From NCBI RefSeq assembly GCF_004359215.1, contig NC_090616.1:1066714-1130713 (forward strand): a DNA stretch of 64,000 nt, written 5' to 3'. Shown piece after piece: positions 52,106 through 62,546 of the stretch. The notes below the pieces were generated by a model that made no database searches, had not been told where the DNA came from, and saw only the letters and a program-made list of their open reading frames with translations. A program made the translations under genes and the position numbers. Every line of letters starts with the position of its first letter. The first letter of the stretch is position 1. The stretch comes from Bremia lactucae (Eukaryota > Oomycota > Peronosporomycetes > Peronosporales > Peronosporaceae).

Positions 52106-53260
52106 CCACTCGTCGTCGCCGTCTCTTGCGGGCGTGCTTGATGCTCGAGTAGGAATCTGACCTTGAACACTGGACTCGTTTTGGTTACCACGAACCGGAT
52201 CACGGCAAGCTCAAAGAGGTGGAGTCCGAAACCTTTCCTCATTTGCTGGAACCTCCTCATCATTGTCGTCAACTGTCGACATCTCTAAATTCTCTTCATT
52301 TTTGATGTCGATAATCCGCTCGTCTTCCTTTTTTATTCCGTTCGAGATGGGTTGCTCAGCAAATGTCACGCTTCTTAAAATTATGATAGAACCATCATCC
52401 GCGTTAAGTAGTCGGTATGCCTTGTGATCCTTTGCATAGCCTAGAGAATACCACTTCACACCCGAATCGTCCAGCTTCTTTCTTTTCTCCTTTGTTACGT
52501 GCGCGTAGCATCGCGAACCAAACACGCGCATATGATCGATGAGCGGCTTTCACTTAAACAACATCTCGTACGGACTTGACTTCTTGTTCGACGAGTTTGC
52601 AAACACATTCCGAATGTCTGCCGCTGTCATTAATGCTTCACACCGGTAAGTCTTGTCGAGACCGCTGTCATTAATGCTTCACACCAGTAAGTCTTGTCGA
52701 GACCGCTGTCCTTAAGCATAAAGTGCGTCATCTCTACCAGAGTTCGATTCACGCGCTCTGCCATACCGTTCTGATCAGAATTGTATGGAGCTGTGAACTC
52801 TTTCTTGATATACTTTTCTTTGCAGAAGTTGTTTATTGCCGCGTTTCTGTACTCACCACCTTTGTCCCTTCAATGACCTTGATCTAAGTCCCAGGCGCTA
52901 TCTTGATCTCCCAGTAAGACCTTGTGACCGTGGTCGCGACTTCACTTTTCTTTCGCAACAAGTAAACCGTCACGTACCGGCTCTTCATCATGATGAACCT
53001 CACAATGTACTTGACGCCGGATATTGAAGCTGGAGTGATTGGTCCAAGCACGCCGGAGAATACGATACCGTCAAAACGCGCACTCTCCCTGAGTCCCTTG
53101 TTTTTCACGCTTGTCCTGAATTACTTGCGCCCTTGTTTGGATGTCTCGCATACGTCACATAAGACGTCGGTCTTCATTTCCGTGCCCTTGATCCTCCCGT
53201 CCTTAATCAATTCGTTTATCGTCCCATACTATGCGTGACCCAGTCTTCTGTGCCAAAGCT
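52106..53260 (-). pseudogene. copia-2 integrase (decayed)
   Basis: Minus strand: pre-integrase LWHRRLGHA near 53250, CDVCETSKQGRK, core FDGIVFSGVLGPITPASISG (Gly where the first catalytic Asp is expected), GVKYIVRFIMMKSRYVTVYL, then GGEYRNAA near 52840, QNGMAERVNRTLVEMTHFML with the catalytic Glu, and linker MRVFGSRCYAHVTKEKRKKL (52211-52531). A 41-bp tandem duplication (52621-52710) shifts the frame inside the core. Confidence 0.8.
52621..52710. repeat. 41-bp tandem duplication in copia-2 integrase
   Basis: Units 52621-52661 and 52662-52702 differ at one base, followed by 8 bases of a third. 41 is not a multiple of three, so it is a frameshifting lesion. Confidence 0.92.
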
Positions 53261-53449
53261 CACTCTCGCACTCAGCTACGTGGCACTTTGCACCAACCTC
53301 AATGTTGAGGCACATCAAGAAGCTCTGCTTCCTTCCAGTGGCAACTGGTGTCCCGCTCCGCTTTACGACGCACTCGTTGCGCGTGATCTTAACTGACATT
53401 CCTCGCATAGATGCAGCCCGTTAGCGAAAATAAATTATTTGGCAGATTT

Positions 53450-53944
53450 ATAACATGGAGAGTGTTCTCAGGGGAGCGTCGATCCAAGCATGTCCGGTCC
53501 AAACGCGTAAGTTCACCGTTTCGTGGCCGATGACCTTGAGCTTCACATTACTCTTCGCGCATGATATACTGCGCGCCTGACATAATTCCTTGTGCTCCAC
53601 AAAGCTTTCCGGTCATTGCACACGAGTGCAGATGCGCCACTGTCCATAACTCAGCAGCCGCTGACGGACCTTCGCTAGCATTAAATGCGACGTTGGAGTG
53701 GTCGTGTCCTACTTCACGTGTTTCTCTTGGTCCACGACTTAAATGGCCGACCTTGCCACAGTTGTAACACGCTTCTGACGGTCTTTTAGCACGTCGTTCA
53801 TGCTGCTCCTTCGGGTGCTGCTTACCGTTTCTCTTGCTTGTGTAAAGAGCCGTTGCTTCTTTTACACGCGCCGTGTCCTTGTGCCGCGCTTCCTCGGAAA
53901 TCAACTTGCTCACGAGGTCGCTAAAATTTAACTTGAAACCGACA
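53450..53944 (-). pseudogene. copia-2 gag C-terminus and protease remnant
   Basis: Minus strand 53913-53548: MSKLISEEARHKDTARVKEA, RAKRPSEACYNCGKVGHLSR followed by G, a CCHC knuckle whose last Cys is Gly. Further on NVKLKVIGHETVNLRVW and DAPLRTLHVINLPNNLFSLT, which resembles the end of a copia protease and its linker. Confidence 0.72.
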
Positions 53945-54320
53945 TGCGAAACGCCTGCACGAAAGTTAATTTAGCATCGATTTGTGTTTTTTTATTCTTC
54001 AAAAGACGCTCATAACATATATTTGAAAGTCCTAATTTATTGACATTTTTTTTATAAAAAAGAGATTCTTTCCGTTGGTAAAGACGACGTAGTTCCTGGA
54101 ACCAAATACACAGTATTTGGTTCCAGGAACTACGTCACTTTTAGGAGATAATGGGGTAAAACCACACGATTTGTGCGGGCTTGTAAGTGAATGAGATTCT
54201 GTTCGTATGCTATGCATAAGAATATAGTTTAATTTGAAGCATTATATTGCGTAATCATGAGGTAGATGCAGCCGCAAGAGAAAAACAGCGGTGCTGCCCC
54301 TAGCATGTACCGGAACGGCA
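53945..54320. other. Insertion in copia-2 gag, carrying a palindrome
   Basis: Gag is continuous before (SLPASYES) and after (FSDLVSKLISEE), but about 375 bp of unrelated, AT-rich sequence lies between. Its ends show no obvious terminal repeats or target duplication. The derivative at 48951-50023 lacks the right part of gag, so it cannot tell whether the insert is old. A perfect palindrome lies at 54086-54136. Confidence 0.55.
54086..54136. repeat. Perfect foldback palindrome
   Basis: Arms 54086-54109 and 54113-54136, 24 bp each, no mismatch, loop ACA. It would form a strong hairpin. It lies in the insertion of unknown origin in copia-2 gag. Confidence 0.95.
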
Positions 54321-54783
54321 GCCCTCTGTCATGCTCTCGTAGCTTGCAGGTAGACACCTCAGCATCATCGCACATACATCCTCTTCACTTGACCCGCAGA
54401 GAGCGCTATCCATCTTCATCACTAGAACTTCAAGCTCTATCACGTGGCCACTGATGCTTGAAGCTGTATATTTGAATGAGGCAAACTTCTCCCTGAGCCA
54501 AGGTCGATTCGCCATGTCTTGTGTGCGGTGAAACTTCGCCAGCCTCCCCCACGCCTCTCTCGCCGTCGTCGCGTTGATAATGTGCATCAATTACGCGTCC
54601 CTCAGATTCAGCGCGATCGCAGCGTGTGCTTGCTGCTCCTTTACAGCATTCGGAGCGTCTACACCGGAGACAGTTCCCACAACCTCTCGACACTAGGTAC
54701 TTCTTCTTCTTGTAGCTCGATAGTACGTAGTTTGAGCCATCAAAAGGCTCCATCTTGAAATCGGAGTCGTTGCTTGATCTCAT
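54300..54783 (-). pseudogene. copia-2 gag N-terminal region
   Basis: Minus strand from 54783: MRSSNDSDFKMEPFDGSNYV (typical start of a copia gag, with the F-x-G-x-N-Y segment), frameshift near 54700, then MMHIINATTAREAWGRLAKF, VIELEVLVMKMDSALCGSSE and MMLRCLPASYES. This is a UBN2-type gag. It begins just downstream of LTR and PBS. Confidence 0.8.
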
Positions 54784-54787
54784 AACC
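54776..54787 (-). other. copia-2 primer-binding site
   Basis: GGTTATGAGATC on the minus strand, directly after the LTR end CAACA. Same type as 50012-50023. Confidence 0.6.
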
Positions 54788-55237
54788 TGTTGATTTACGT
54801 TATCCCATGAGCTTCAAGGTGGGCTTACGGTCGAGATTGCAAACCGGAAAGTAAGTTATATATTGACTTTATCTCGATCCCACCGCTAACTCTATTCTAC
54901 CGTTAACTCTATCCTACCGTTATCTCTTTCATATCGTTCGCTGCGCCCCCTTTCTCACATATGTGGACCACCATAAAAATGGGAGACGTCACTGTCTGGT
55001 TGTACAGTGCTGGTGGAACCCAACCACCACTTCCCGAAGGTTTTACTTTTTCTCGTTGCCTGGTATCGAACCGGTGACCTGTGGGGTGGCACTGTCATGC
55101 GTTACCAGACTAAGCCACATAGCATGAGTTTCAACACCTATTTTTAATGGTACTGTTGTCATGTATCCCTTGCTATTTTTCCCCCACGCAGACCAATGCA
55201 TAAAGCGGAACACTTTCGGTAAACACATCAATCTTCA
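54788..55237 (-). repeat. copia-2 LTR (5' LTR of the full copy)
   Basis: 450 bp, minus strand TGAAGATTGATGTG to AATCAACA. It differs from 50024-50462 by scattered substitutions, consistent with some age. It holds the same tRNA-like module and 17-bp tandem repeat (54878-54928). Beyond 55237 is gypsy-2 sequence. Confidence 0.8.
55050..55125 (-). other. tRNA-like module in the 5' copia-2 LTR
   Basis: B box GGTTCGATACC (55062-55072) is unchanged; A box TGGCTTAGTCTGG (55105-55117) has small changes. Retention of the B box in both LTRs supports a real module rather than chance. Confidence 0.55.
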
Positions 55238-56297
55238 ACCGAATATGGCGTAAGCCATCGTAATAAAAGTTTTTGTGGTACCCCTGCTTCAGTAGGTACC
55301 ACTCAGGGTAGCGAAGACAATAAAATGTCCTGTCTTGCTTCTGAGAAAAAGCCGTGGCTTTTGCCCGAACGGTTAGCTAGTAGCTTGTCTGGAGAGACGA
55401 CTCCTCACAATAAATATCCATTATTCATTGCGACAAAGCTACATGGCCTTGATCCCAGCGCGAAGAACTTTCGCGCTGAAGAAGCTTTTTATTTGGGTGC
55501 TTTTCGTAAGAATTGATGGTATCGTGGCATCAACAAGCGCGATAAAGTCTCGCTAGTGCAAACCCGGAGCGCGTTTATTCGCAATGTCAAGCACATCACA
55601 TGCAAAGTCTGGCTTCAAAGACCTTACGCGATTCGCGTTAAGCTTGAGAAATGAACTCCAACCGGTGCAAGGTTTATATTGCATCGGTTGTCTCGCGAGG
55701 CAGGACTTCCATGCCTCACGTGGGGTGATCCCTGTCCGTGATGAGTCGTCAGCAAGGAACGAGTGAAACGGGATGTTTATTTACTCCCTTTCTTCGCCCT
55801 AGGAAAGGCGCATTTCTCTCGAGATGCGCGATGCGATTGATGTTTTGCAATCAATTTATAGCCAGGGGCGCGTTAATTCCGATGGATCTTTTAATTCATC
55901 GGATGGGTCTCGTCATACTGACGGACGAGGCCCTCAACGTCAACAATCAGCTGGGAACGAGGTTCCCAGCTGTCGTGCGAAGGTAAATAACCGCGCCAGC
56001 GAACCAGACAACTCGTTCGCTGCCCTTTCACATCACGGTGGCTTAGAATACGTTTCACAAGAAAACGTTGACCATCGTGAATATCCACCAATGGTTTTGG
56101 TCGAGGAGGAAAAATTAGATCCAACCCATGTGTCGGATTTGGAGTTGAAAGTCGACAACCTCAACCGCGTACTGATGGTCCGGGCGGAGCCAACAAACGT
56201 AAAACGTAGGATGCATTCGCATCCTACGTGGCAAATCTATTGTGTACGCATTGCCTCTGCAATGCAGTACACAGAATGGCCCAATGAACTTAGGTAG
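55238..56297 (+). pseudogene. gypsy-2 antisense ORF overlapping the chromodomain
   Basis: The plus strand, cut on the left by copia-2, holds short blocks (MSCLASEKKPWLLPERLASS at 55325) and then an open frame of 157 codons at 55824-56297: MRDAIDVLQSIYSQGRVNSD, GSFNSSDGSRHTDGRGPQRQ, HHGGLEYVSQENVDHREYPP and EEEKLDPTHVSDLELKVDNL. It matches 5824-6240 and 16146-16454. The minus strand of 55891-56124 encodes the chromodomain and 56115-56290 the integrase tail, so both strands are open over ~400 bp. Function unknown. Confidence 0.6.
55891..56124 (-). pseudogene. gypsy-2 chromodomain (intact domain of a decayed polyprotein)
   Basis: Minus strand: FLVKRILSHRDVKGQRTSCL then VRWRGYLPSHDSWEPRSQLI and VDVEGLVRQYDE. 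This is a chromodomain (V/I-x-x-I-L-x-H-R, YLVRWRGY, D-S-W-E-P, followed by an acidic helix), placing gypsy-2 among chromoviruses. A frameshift separates it from the integrase tail at about 56115. Confidence 0.85.
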
Positions 56298-57480
56298 TAC
56301 TTTACTGCGACCCTTATTAGTGACTAATCGCTTAGGTAAGTTTATTGTAGAGAGTAGCACTAGATCATTAATATTAAATGAATGAACATTTGCTCTTCCA
56401 TGTTTGTCTGCATTCCATTTCTGACGGTCCACTGCGTTAGCAATGGAATCCTGTACGAAACGGATTACTGATACTCGAGTCAGCAGAAACTCTTCTGCTA
56501 ACTCGTATGTTTTGTCTTTTTCAGTGCGGTTTGTGCGTACTGCCATGAGATCATTCTCATCTTCGATGTCGATTCCTTCGACATCGACATCATTCGCGTC
56601 GTTGTCAACTTCGACGCGTGATGAGCATGAGCCAAAAATGGTTTTGCCTGTGCGAGTCTACTCCCTACTTAAATTAGAGGATCCCTCTGATTGGGTGGGT
56701 ATACGTGGATGTCGTAAGCCATTCACGAAGAGCGGTGTATGCGTTGTAGACGCATGCACCGAATTATTGATGCCGAATTCGACCATCGAAAAAATCGCTC
56801 CAATTCGGATACGATTGGACGTAACCTCGAAGTATCTCGGTGATGACGTGATTAAAGCGTTCCGTCTAACCATATGTTTCTGGACGAATAAAATCTGATG
56901 TAGTCAGTCGTGTTCCGAGAGATCGGAACACGGATTGCCAAAACTCTGCTGAAAACCGTGGATCTCTACCCGAGACCAATTTACGGGTTAACCCATGGAG
57001 TTTGAATACCTTGTCCATAAAGACACGGGCACAACCCGGAGCCGTGATCGACTCTGGTACTGCAGCAAGATGTGCTATCTTGCTGAATATGTTTACACAA
57101 ACAAGGACTCCATTGTCTTTGTGATCGTCTTCGAGGAAAATCCGAAGACGAAGTCCATTGATTAGGACTGCCAACATTCTGGTGGAAGTGGTAGAAGTTG
57201 GAGAGGTGCACGAGGTGAAGGGCTAGGCTTCACTCGCTGACATACCTCGCAAGCACGAATGTACTTGCGAACGAACTGTAACTGGCGGGGCCAGTAAAAG
57301 TCGCGACTTACTGTGAGGTTAGTCTTTCACGTCCACGATGCCCACTTCTTGGTGCATCGTGACACTCATACATGATGCACAAGCGCAAATCATTGTGAGT
57401 TAGGACGACGACACATGGAGTGTTGCCGGCAACGGCTGTGTAATACAATAAGCCGCTGCGTGTTGTGTATCGATCGGATG
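56115..57480 (-). pseudogene. gypsy-2 integrase, 56-57 kb (decayed)
   Basis: Minus strand: zinc region LCIMYECHDAPR-like near 57340-57400; core HKDNGVLVCVNIFSKIAHLA, GCARVFMDKVFKLHGLTRKL; VSGRDPRFSAEFWQSVFRSL, in which the second catalytic Asp is Gly; TERFNH with the Glu; VEFGINNSVHASTTHTPLFV (56700-56800). The C-terminal part 56115-56546 is open for 143 codons and contains LPKFIGPFCVLHCRGNAYTI. It is inactive. Confidence 0.82.
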
Positions 57481-58990
57481 GCGATCGATATAAAGCCGGT
57501 AAATCTTTTTATAAGATTTATCGGATGGATTCGTTAAATGATCCATAAAACGCAGAAGGTCCTTATCTTCTGCGTAGGCTTTCTTTATGTCATCAAACAG
57601 GTCAGTAACGGAACACTTGAAATGTGTGTTGCAACAGTGGGATTATTTTCACTCTTGGAGTGCGCAGCCGACTAGAAATAGGGTCGTCGTGATAACGCAT
57701 CAGTGACGACATTAAGTCGTCCTGGTTAATATTCTACAAAGAAATTATACTCCGCGAAGAAGGATAGCCACCTCGCCATTCTTTGCGAGAGGTGTGGGCT
57801 CTTTACAGCCGTGCGTAATGACGCATGGTCCATATATTAGATGAGCGGCTTATTTCTATGGAGATAAACCCTGAAATTAGCCAGTGCATATTCATGGCAA
57901 GGAGTTTCTTGTCATGCACTGAGTAATGGCGTTAAGCTGGATCCAGTTGACGCGATTGGTAACAGACGACGCGCTCTGCGCCCCCTGTATCTTATTGCAT
58001 TAAAGCACAGCCGATTGCGAAATTGCTAGCGTCACAGACCGCTCTGTCTTGACCTGCAATCGGGCAATTGCATCAAGCTTTGCTTAATACCTTCAAAGGA
58101 ACACTGATAATCAGCGTTCCATAACCATTTCTCGTCTTATTTTCAAGAGACAAGAGGGATGAACTGTCATCTTGGAATAATTCCGCGATAACTTGTGTAA
58201 GTACGCCGCTAGCCCAAGGAACTTTCTAAGTCCCTTGACATCGACTAGAACTGGCCAGTCGGTAATTTCCTAGATCTTTTCGTGATCAGGGCCCACGCCG
58301 TGTTTACCGACGATGCACCCAAGAAGTGGTATTTCGCTTGCAGTGAATATACACTGCTTAAAGATTTGTGTACAGCTTATGCTTTTGCATAAGTGTAAGA
58401 ACCTGACGAACGTTAATTTAAGGAACTTTCACATCTGTCTTTCCGTCCATGGCCCGGCTATGGACGAATACATTGTCAAAATAACTCAATGCGAGTTCTT
58501 GCAATGGTCTCAACATATTCGTTACGCATCTGTAGAATATTGCAGGGGTGTTAATAAGCTCCTGTGGCATCACTAGCCATTCTTGAGCATCCCTTTTGGA
58601 GTATATCCCGTTCATGCATAAGGATCTGATTAAGTCCATCCATTAGATCCATAGACGAAAAGGTGGTACTCTTAGAAATACCATCTATGATTATGTCCTT
58701 TCTAGATATCGGCGTTTGAGCCGGTACAGCTGCAGCATTCAGTTTATTGAATGCGTGCACTATCCGCCACCCTCCTGTGGCCTTTCGCACACAGAAGGTC
58801 GGAGAGCTATGTGGAAAGGTTGACTCCCTTACACGACCCGCTTTTAATCGATCAATAAAAAATTATCGATCGCAAGTACTTGCTTACGAGGCAGTGGCGA
58901 CTGCTTTATGACGCAGTGCTTCGAGCCCGGTTTGAGCTCGATCACGTGTCGAGTGCCTTTATCCTAAGGTAGCTTGCATGGAATTGTTTC
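57481..58990 (-). pseudogene. gypsy-2 RT and RNase H, 57-59 kb (decayed)
   Basis: RT: VRKATGGWRIVHAFNKLNAA, VPAQTPISRKDIIIDGISKS, FSSMDLMDGLNQILMHERDI (palm Asp present, 58551-58790), INTPAIFYRCVTNMLRPLQE, LSYFDNVFVHSRAMDGK, where the second Asp of the catalytic pair is Asn. RNase H follows to 57481 with frameshifts (about 57780-58050). Confidence 0.82.
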
Positions 58991-59615
58991 GGAGGATACA
59001 TCCCTGAATTTAATCAGACCCTTGCATTAAAATTTGTTTTAAGATACTTCCAGGATTGAGCTCAGTCCGAGTCTTCATATCGAGGTCACTTTCGCCCATC
59101 ATGAGCTGCTGAGAATCCGTCCATTCTCTGCAAAAATTACCGCTGACCGAATGTCGGTAGCATATTCGTCCATTGTGACGAGTACGCAGATCTGCTTGAT
59201 TTTACCACTACGCAGATCTCTTAAGAAAGGCTTGGGTTCTCGAGTTGGTAATTGAATTATCTCCGAAGTTAACTTCGGAGGCGCATACAGATCAAGAGTA
59301 TGAGCGCCTACTTTTGATCCTTCATTAACCAAGACATTCAATGCCTCGGTTTCTTTCTGATATTTACCATAGGCTGCCAAGGGATAAATTCCTCGGGATG
59401 GTGAAGTCTTGTCGCTTCAGCATTGAATATTTGAGTAGATTTTTCCTCAAGTACGTGGGGACTAATTCCCTTAATGTCTTCCGACTGTGATTGCGCTATC
59501 ACAGTCGGGTCCTCTACGGTCGACTCTCCACTCGGTCTAGGATCATCGTGTTGTCCCTTTGGACAACGAGTATGTTCCTTGAATGTCGCCCGCTAGGCGT
59601 ACATTCATGTCTCAA
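58991..59615 (-). pseudogene. gypsy-2 protease-RT spacer
   Basis: Minus strand 59099-59380: YQKETEALNVLVNEGSKVGA, LYAPPKLTSEIIQLPTREPK and PFLRDLRSGKIKQICVLVTM. A conserved spacer without known function, also at 19764-19976 and 40042-40248. Confidence 0.6.
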
Positions 59616-60249
59616 TCAACTTGACTTATTCGAGTGGTGGAGCTTCGGCGCTGCCTTTGCATTCGCACAGCCGCCGGCAGCTGACTCCACAGTGAGATAA
59701 GAAATCACATTGTGATTATGTTTAGTTGTACTAACGACCGTACGACAGGTAAGGCCATCGCACTCACTCGTAGTACATCCACACGGTTGTGGACGCTCCA
59801 AGACGTTCAGCGGGTGGCCATCTGATGAGCAAGTGGCAGGCATCTTAACGGATCGATGCCGCCAGCTGATTCTTGACTCATTATTTCTGAGCCAAGGTAA
59901 ACCTAGGATGACATTAATTTTGTCATCCATATCCAGTACGATGAAAACCTCATCGTACTGTAAAACCGTTTAACGTGTTTTGAAATTTCACAACGCGTTT
60001 CATTACTCTTATCAATGCACCTGTCGCTAGACGCGCCGTCATCCTCGTTAGAGGGATGTCGCGCTCAACATATTTGATCCTGCGACCCTCTAGCGACTGG
60101 CGACTAATAATTTTATTCGACGCCCTACAGTCCACGAGGGCTCTAAGTGGCAAATCATTTGTCACTTTTAGCTTAAAGATAATGAGGGATTCCCCATCGC
60201 CAGGTGCAGAGACACATAATGACTGTGTGTCTGGAGCAAATTTAGTCAA
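59616..60249 (-). pseudogene. gypsy-2 aspartic protease
   Basis: Minus strand 60249-59950: NDLPLRALVDCRASNKIISR, then QSLEGRRIKYVERDIPLTRM. The active site reads D-C-R-A; the Gly of D-C-G-A is lost. Then MDDKINVILGLPWLRNNESR with the retropepsin LGLPWL signature at 59930 down, and a Cys-rich end (RPQPCGCTTSECDGLTC) that is unusual for this family. Confidence 0.78.
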
Positions 60250-61402
60250 GAGATTTGCAAAATTCTCTTGAGGTTGCTGGATCAGTAGAACGTTGCGCCC
60301 CTACTGACTCCGATCATTTTTTTGGCCGTCCGCCTCGTTATTGCGATTTCGCAACAACGTCGGATCCGCGACCGTTGCTCTTTTTGCCATTCAGTCCATA
60401 ATTACGTTCAGTACCTTTCGGTGCTGGACGTGGGGCACTGCACTCATGAGCGTAGTGTCCCAATTTTTGGCAGCGATGCCATTTCTGCGATCGCTTATTG
60501 TTCGGAAAGCGAGGTCTCTCGCTTTCGACATAAGAAAGGTCTATAGGTTCTGGACGTCCAAGCTCGTGTCGTCTTGGAGGACGATACGATGGCGAACTAG
60601 CTTGAGCCTGTCTCAAGCTAAAATCTTTCTGTTCCGCAACGGATATTGTTTCATTAAGCGTATCCAGTTCCAAGCGGAACAGGCGGGTATTTGCGGGACC
60701 ATCCGTAAGACCTTGCATGAATACCGTAATCAACGTGTGTTCATGAACTGGGTTATTTGTAATACAACTCGCTAAAAGTCGTATGTGCTGGGCATAAGCG
60801 TGAACATCACGCTTGCCTTGCTTGAGTTTCGGAAGGCTCTGAACTCAGCCCTAGGCGGTTCAAACGTCTGTTTAAGTCGGGCTTTAAAAGCCTCTAGCGA
60901 CCCAAAGACATATGGTTCATGCTACTTAAGGCCTAGTGCCCAAGTTTTGCACGACCTGCCAAACTTGACTGAGCAAGTGCGACTTGCGTTTGCTCGTCGA
61001 CGATGTGACGAGCCCTTATGGCGTCGTCTAGCTCGACGAACCATCTCAAGAGGGAGTCTTCTTCGACTCCTTTATACTTAGAGATGTCAATCTTTAAGTT
61101 TTCGGGACGACGCGTGCGCGTCATTCCAGGTACAGGGGTCTGCACGTGTTGTAACCTCGACAGTTCTGTCTGTTAAGAGCCTTGCTGATAAAGCAAGGAT
61201 ACCTTCTCCTTAGCCTCGTCAAATTCATGTTGTATAAATTTGGTGATGGCTAAATGGAGGGAATCTCTGTCCAAACGAACATTATGGTTAAGACGGCATC
61301 GTTTCCTACGGTCGAACGAATGAGTTCGACCGCATTATTTTCGATGTCACTCAGAAAGGAGTAGCTTTCAGGGAAAGCGTGATGCGTATTTCCATTATCA
61401 TC

Positions 61403-61407
61403 TATCA
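61403..61407. repeat. Target-site duplication of the solo LTR, left
   Basis: TATCA, repeated at 61941-61945 on the other side of the solo LTR. 5-bp duplications are usual for gypsy integration. Confidence 0.85.
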
Positions 61408-61940
61408 TGTAGGCGAGCACGTCGTAATGCGGCCACGCTCTACTTAGAGTCACACCCTAGCACAGCGAGGAAGCGGTTAAACCTGCTTCTCTTGCGTGCA
61501 GTGAGGTAGTTGTGGTGGGCGCGCAAGCGTCCTCACCCAACACACTAAGTACTCTGGTTAAGTGTCGTCACGGGAGCGGTAATCCGTCTCCTCGTGCGCA
61601 CTTACCAAGTAGGAAGTAGTTTTCAGACTGATTTATATTTAATGGAATTAAATACAAATACCTATTTTTACGAATTAAAATGTTATTTCTATAGATAACA
61701 TTTAATATGTATTGCGAGCGTATCTTTCTAGATACCTCGCGTAACGGATGACGCTGGGCGTCATCCCTCCTAATGTGAATGCACCCATGTGCATCACATA
61801 CACAAGGTTTGGTCACAAATGTGCACCACACCCGAGTGCTGGGTCTAAATACTATTATTTAGTAATTGACCATCCCCTTAAGTACACCAAGTGTACTTAA
61901 CGGGGACTGTGTAACATTAGGGCAACTTTAGCCCGTTACA
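61408..61940 (-). repeat. Solo gypsy-1 LTR
   Basis: 533 bp from TGTAGGCGAGCACGTCG to GCCCGTTACA on the plus strand, flanked by identical TATCA. There is no internal element sequence on either side; removing LTR plus one TATCA restores the gypsy-2 gag start. It is the product of LTR-LTR recombination. Confidence 0.92.
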
Positions 61941-61945
61941 TATCA
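61941..61945. repeat. Target-site duplication of the solo LTR, right
   Basis: TATCA, matching 61403-61407. Confidence 0.85.
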
Positions 61946-61988
61946 TGTCCATGTTAGATGATAGAATTGTGGTCCTTGGACGGACAAC

Positions 61989-62000
61989 AATATGCTACCA
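61989..62000 (-). other. gypsy-2 primer-binding site
   Basis: Minus strand TGGTAGCATATT, two bases after the LTR end. TGGTAGCA is complementary to a tRNA 3' end TGCTACCA. It establishes minus-strand sense and that 62003-62438 is the 5' LTR. Confidence 0.65.
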
Positions 62001-62002
62001 GG

Positions 62003-62438
62003 TTTAACGGGGCATTGCCGACTTGTACTGCTTCAGCAAACGTCCACTTCGCACTGTTTCAGTGTGTGTGGTGCCTCACGTCACTTTACGTACACTAGTA
62101 CGTGCAGAGGAAGACTCTTCAAAACACTTGCTTTAAAGAGGGTTAGAAGTAAACTGTATTCAATATGCTTAAGTTCTTTTATTTCGATCTATTCAATACT
62201 AACTTAATTACATTCTAATACAAAACACGTTATAAAGTCTTATTTTTTCTCTCTCTTTGCGCGCGTCCAGTGCTGACTGGATCGCAGAGCAAGTAGATAT
62301 AATAGCTTATATCTATCACTGGATAAGCTTTCCGAATATTACTAAGTAAAGTAATATTCTCCAAATATTTTCCACCTTTTAGATAATATATGAACAACCT
62401 TTAAGTGTTACTTTCATGTAACGATACACCCCGTTACA
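62003..62438 (-). repeat. gypsy-2a LTR (5' LTR)
   Basis: 436 bp; minus strand TGTAACGGGGTGTATCG to AATGCCCCGTTAAA (terminal bases mutated). Homologous to 4273-4689 (-) and 41237-41612 (+). The sense strand contains GAAATAAAAG, a possible polyadenylation signal. It ends only 110 bp from the stop codon of the Nudix gene. Confidence 0.85.
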
Positions 62439-62546
62439 TACGATACACGAAGAGAATTTGAAAGATTGTAATGAAATCACAAAATAATACAAAACAACAA
62501 CTACTCATTTTACAAAGGTATGGTCTTTGAATGCACACTTCATTAT

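Larger units (their letters stand above)
60250..61952 (-). pseudogene. gypsy-2 gag, split by a solo LTR
   Basis: Start ATG at 61950-61952 (MDMIDDNGNTHHAF), broken after two codons by the solo LTR 61408-61940. The rest: FPESYSFLSDIENNAVELIR, then ENLKIDISKYKGVEEDSLLR, WFVELDDAIRARHIVDEQTQ and VALAQSSLAGRAKLGH; after a frameshift MQGLTDGPANTRLFRLELDT, LNETISVAEQKDFSLRQAQA and a knuckle KWHRCQKLGHYAHECSAP in which the first Cys is Trp. Gag packages the RNA into particles. The ATG lies about 40 nt after the PBS. Confidence 0.8.
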
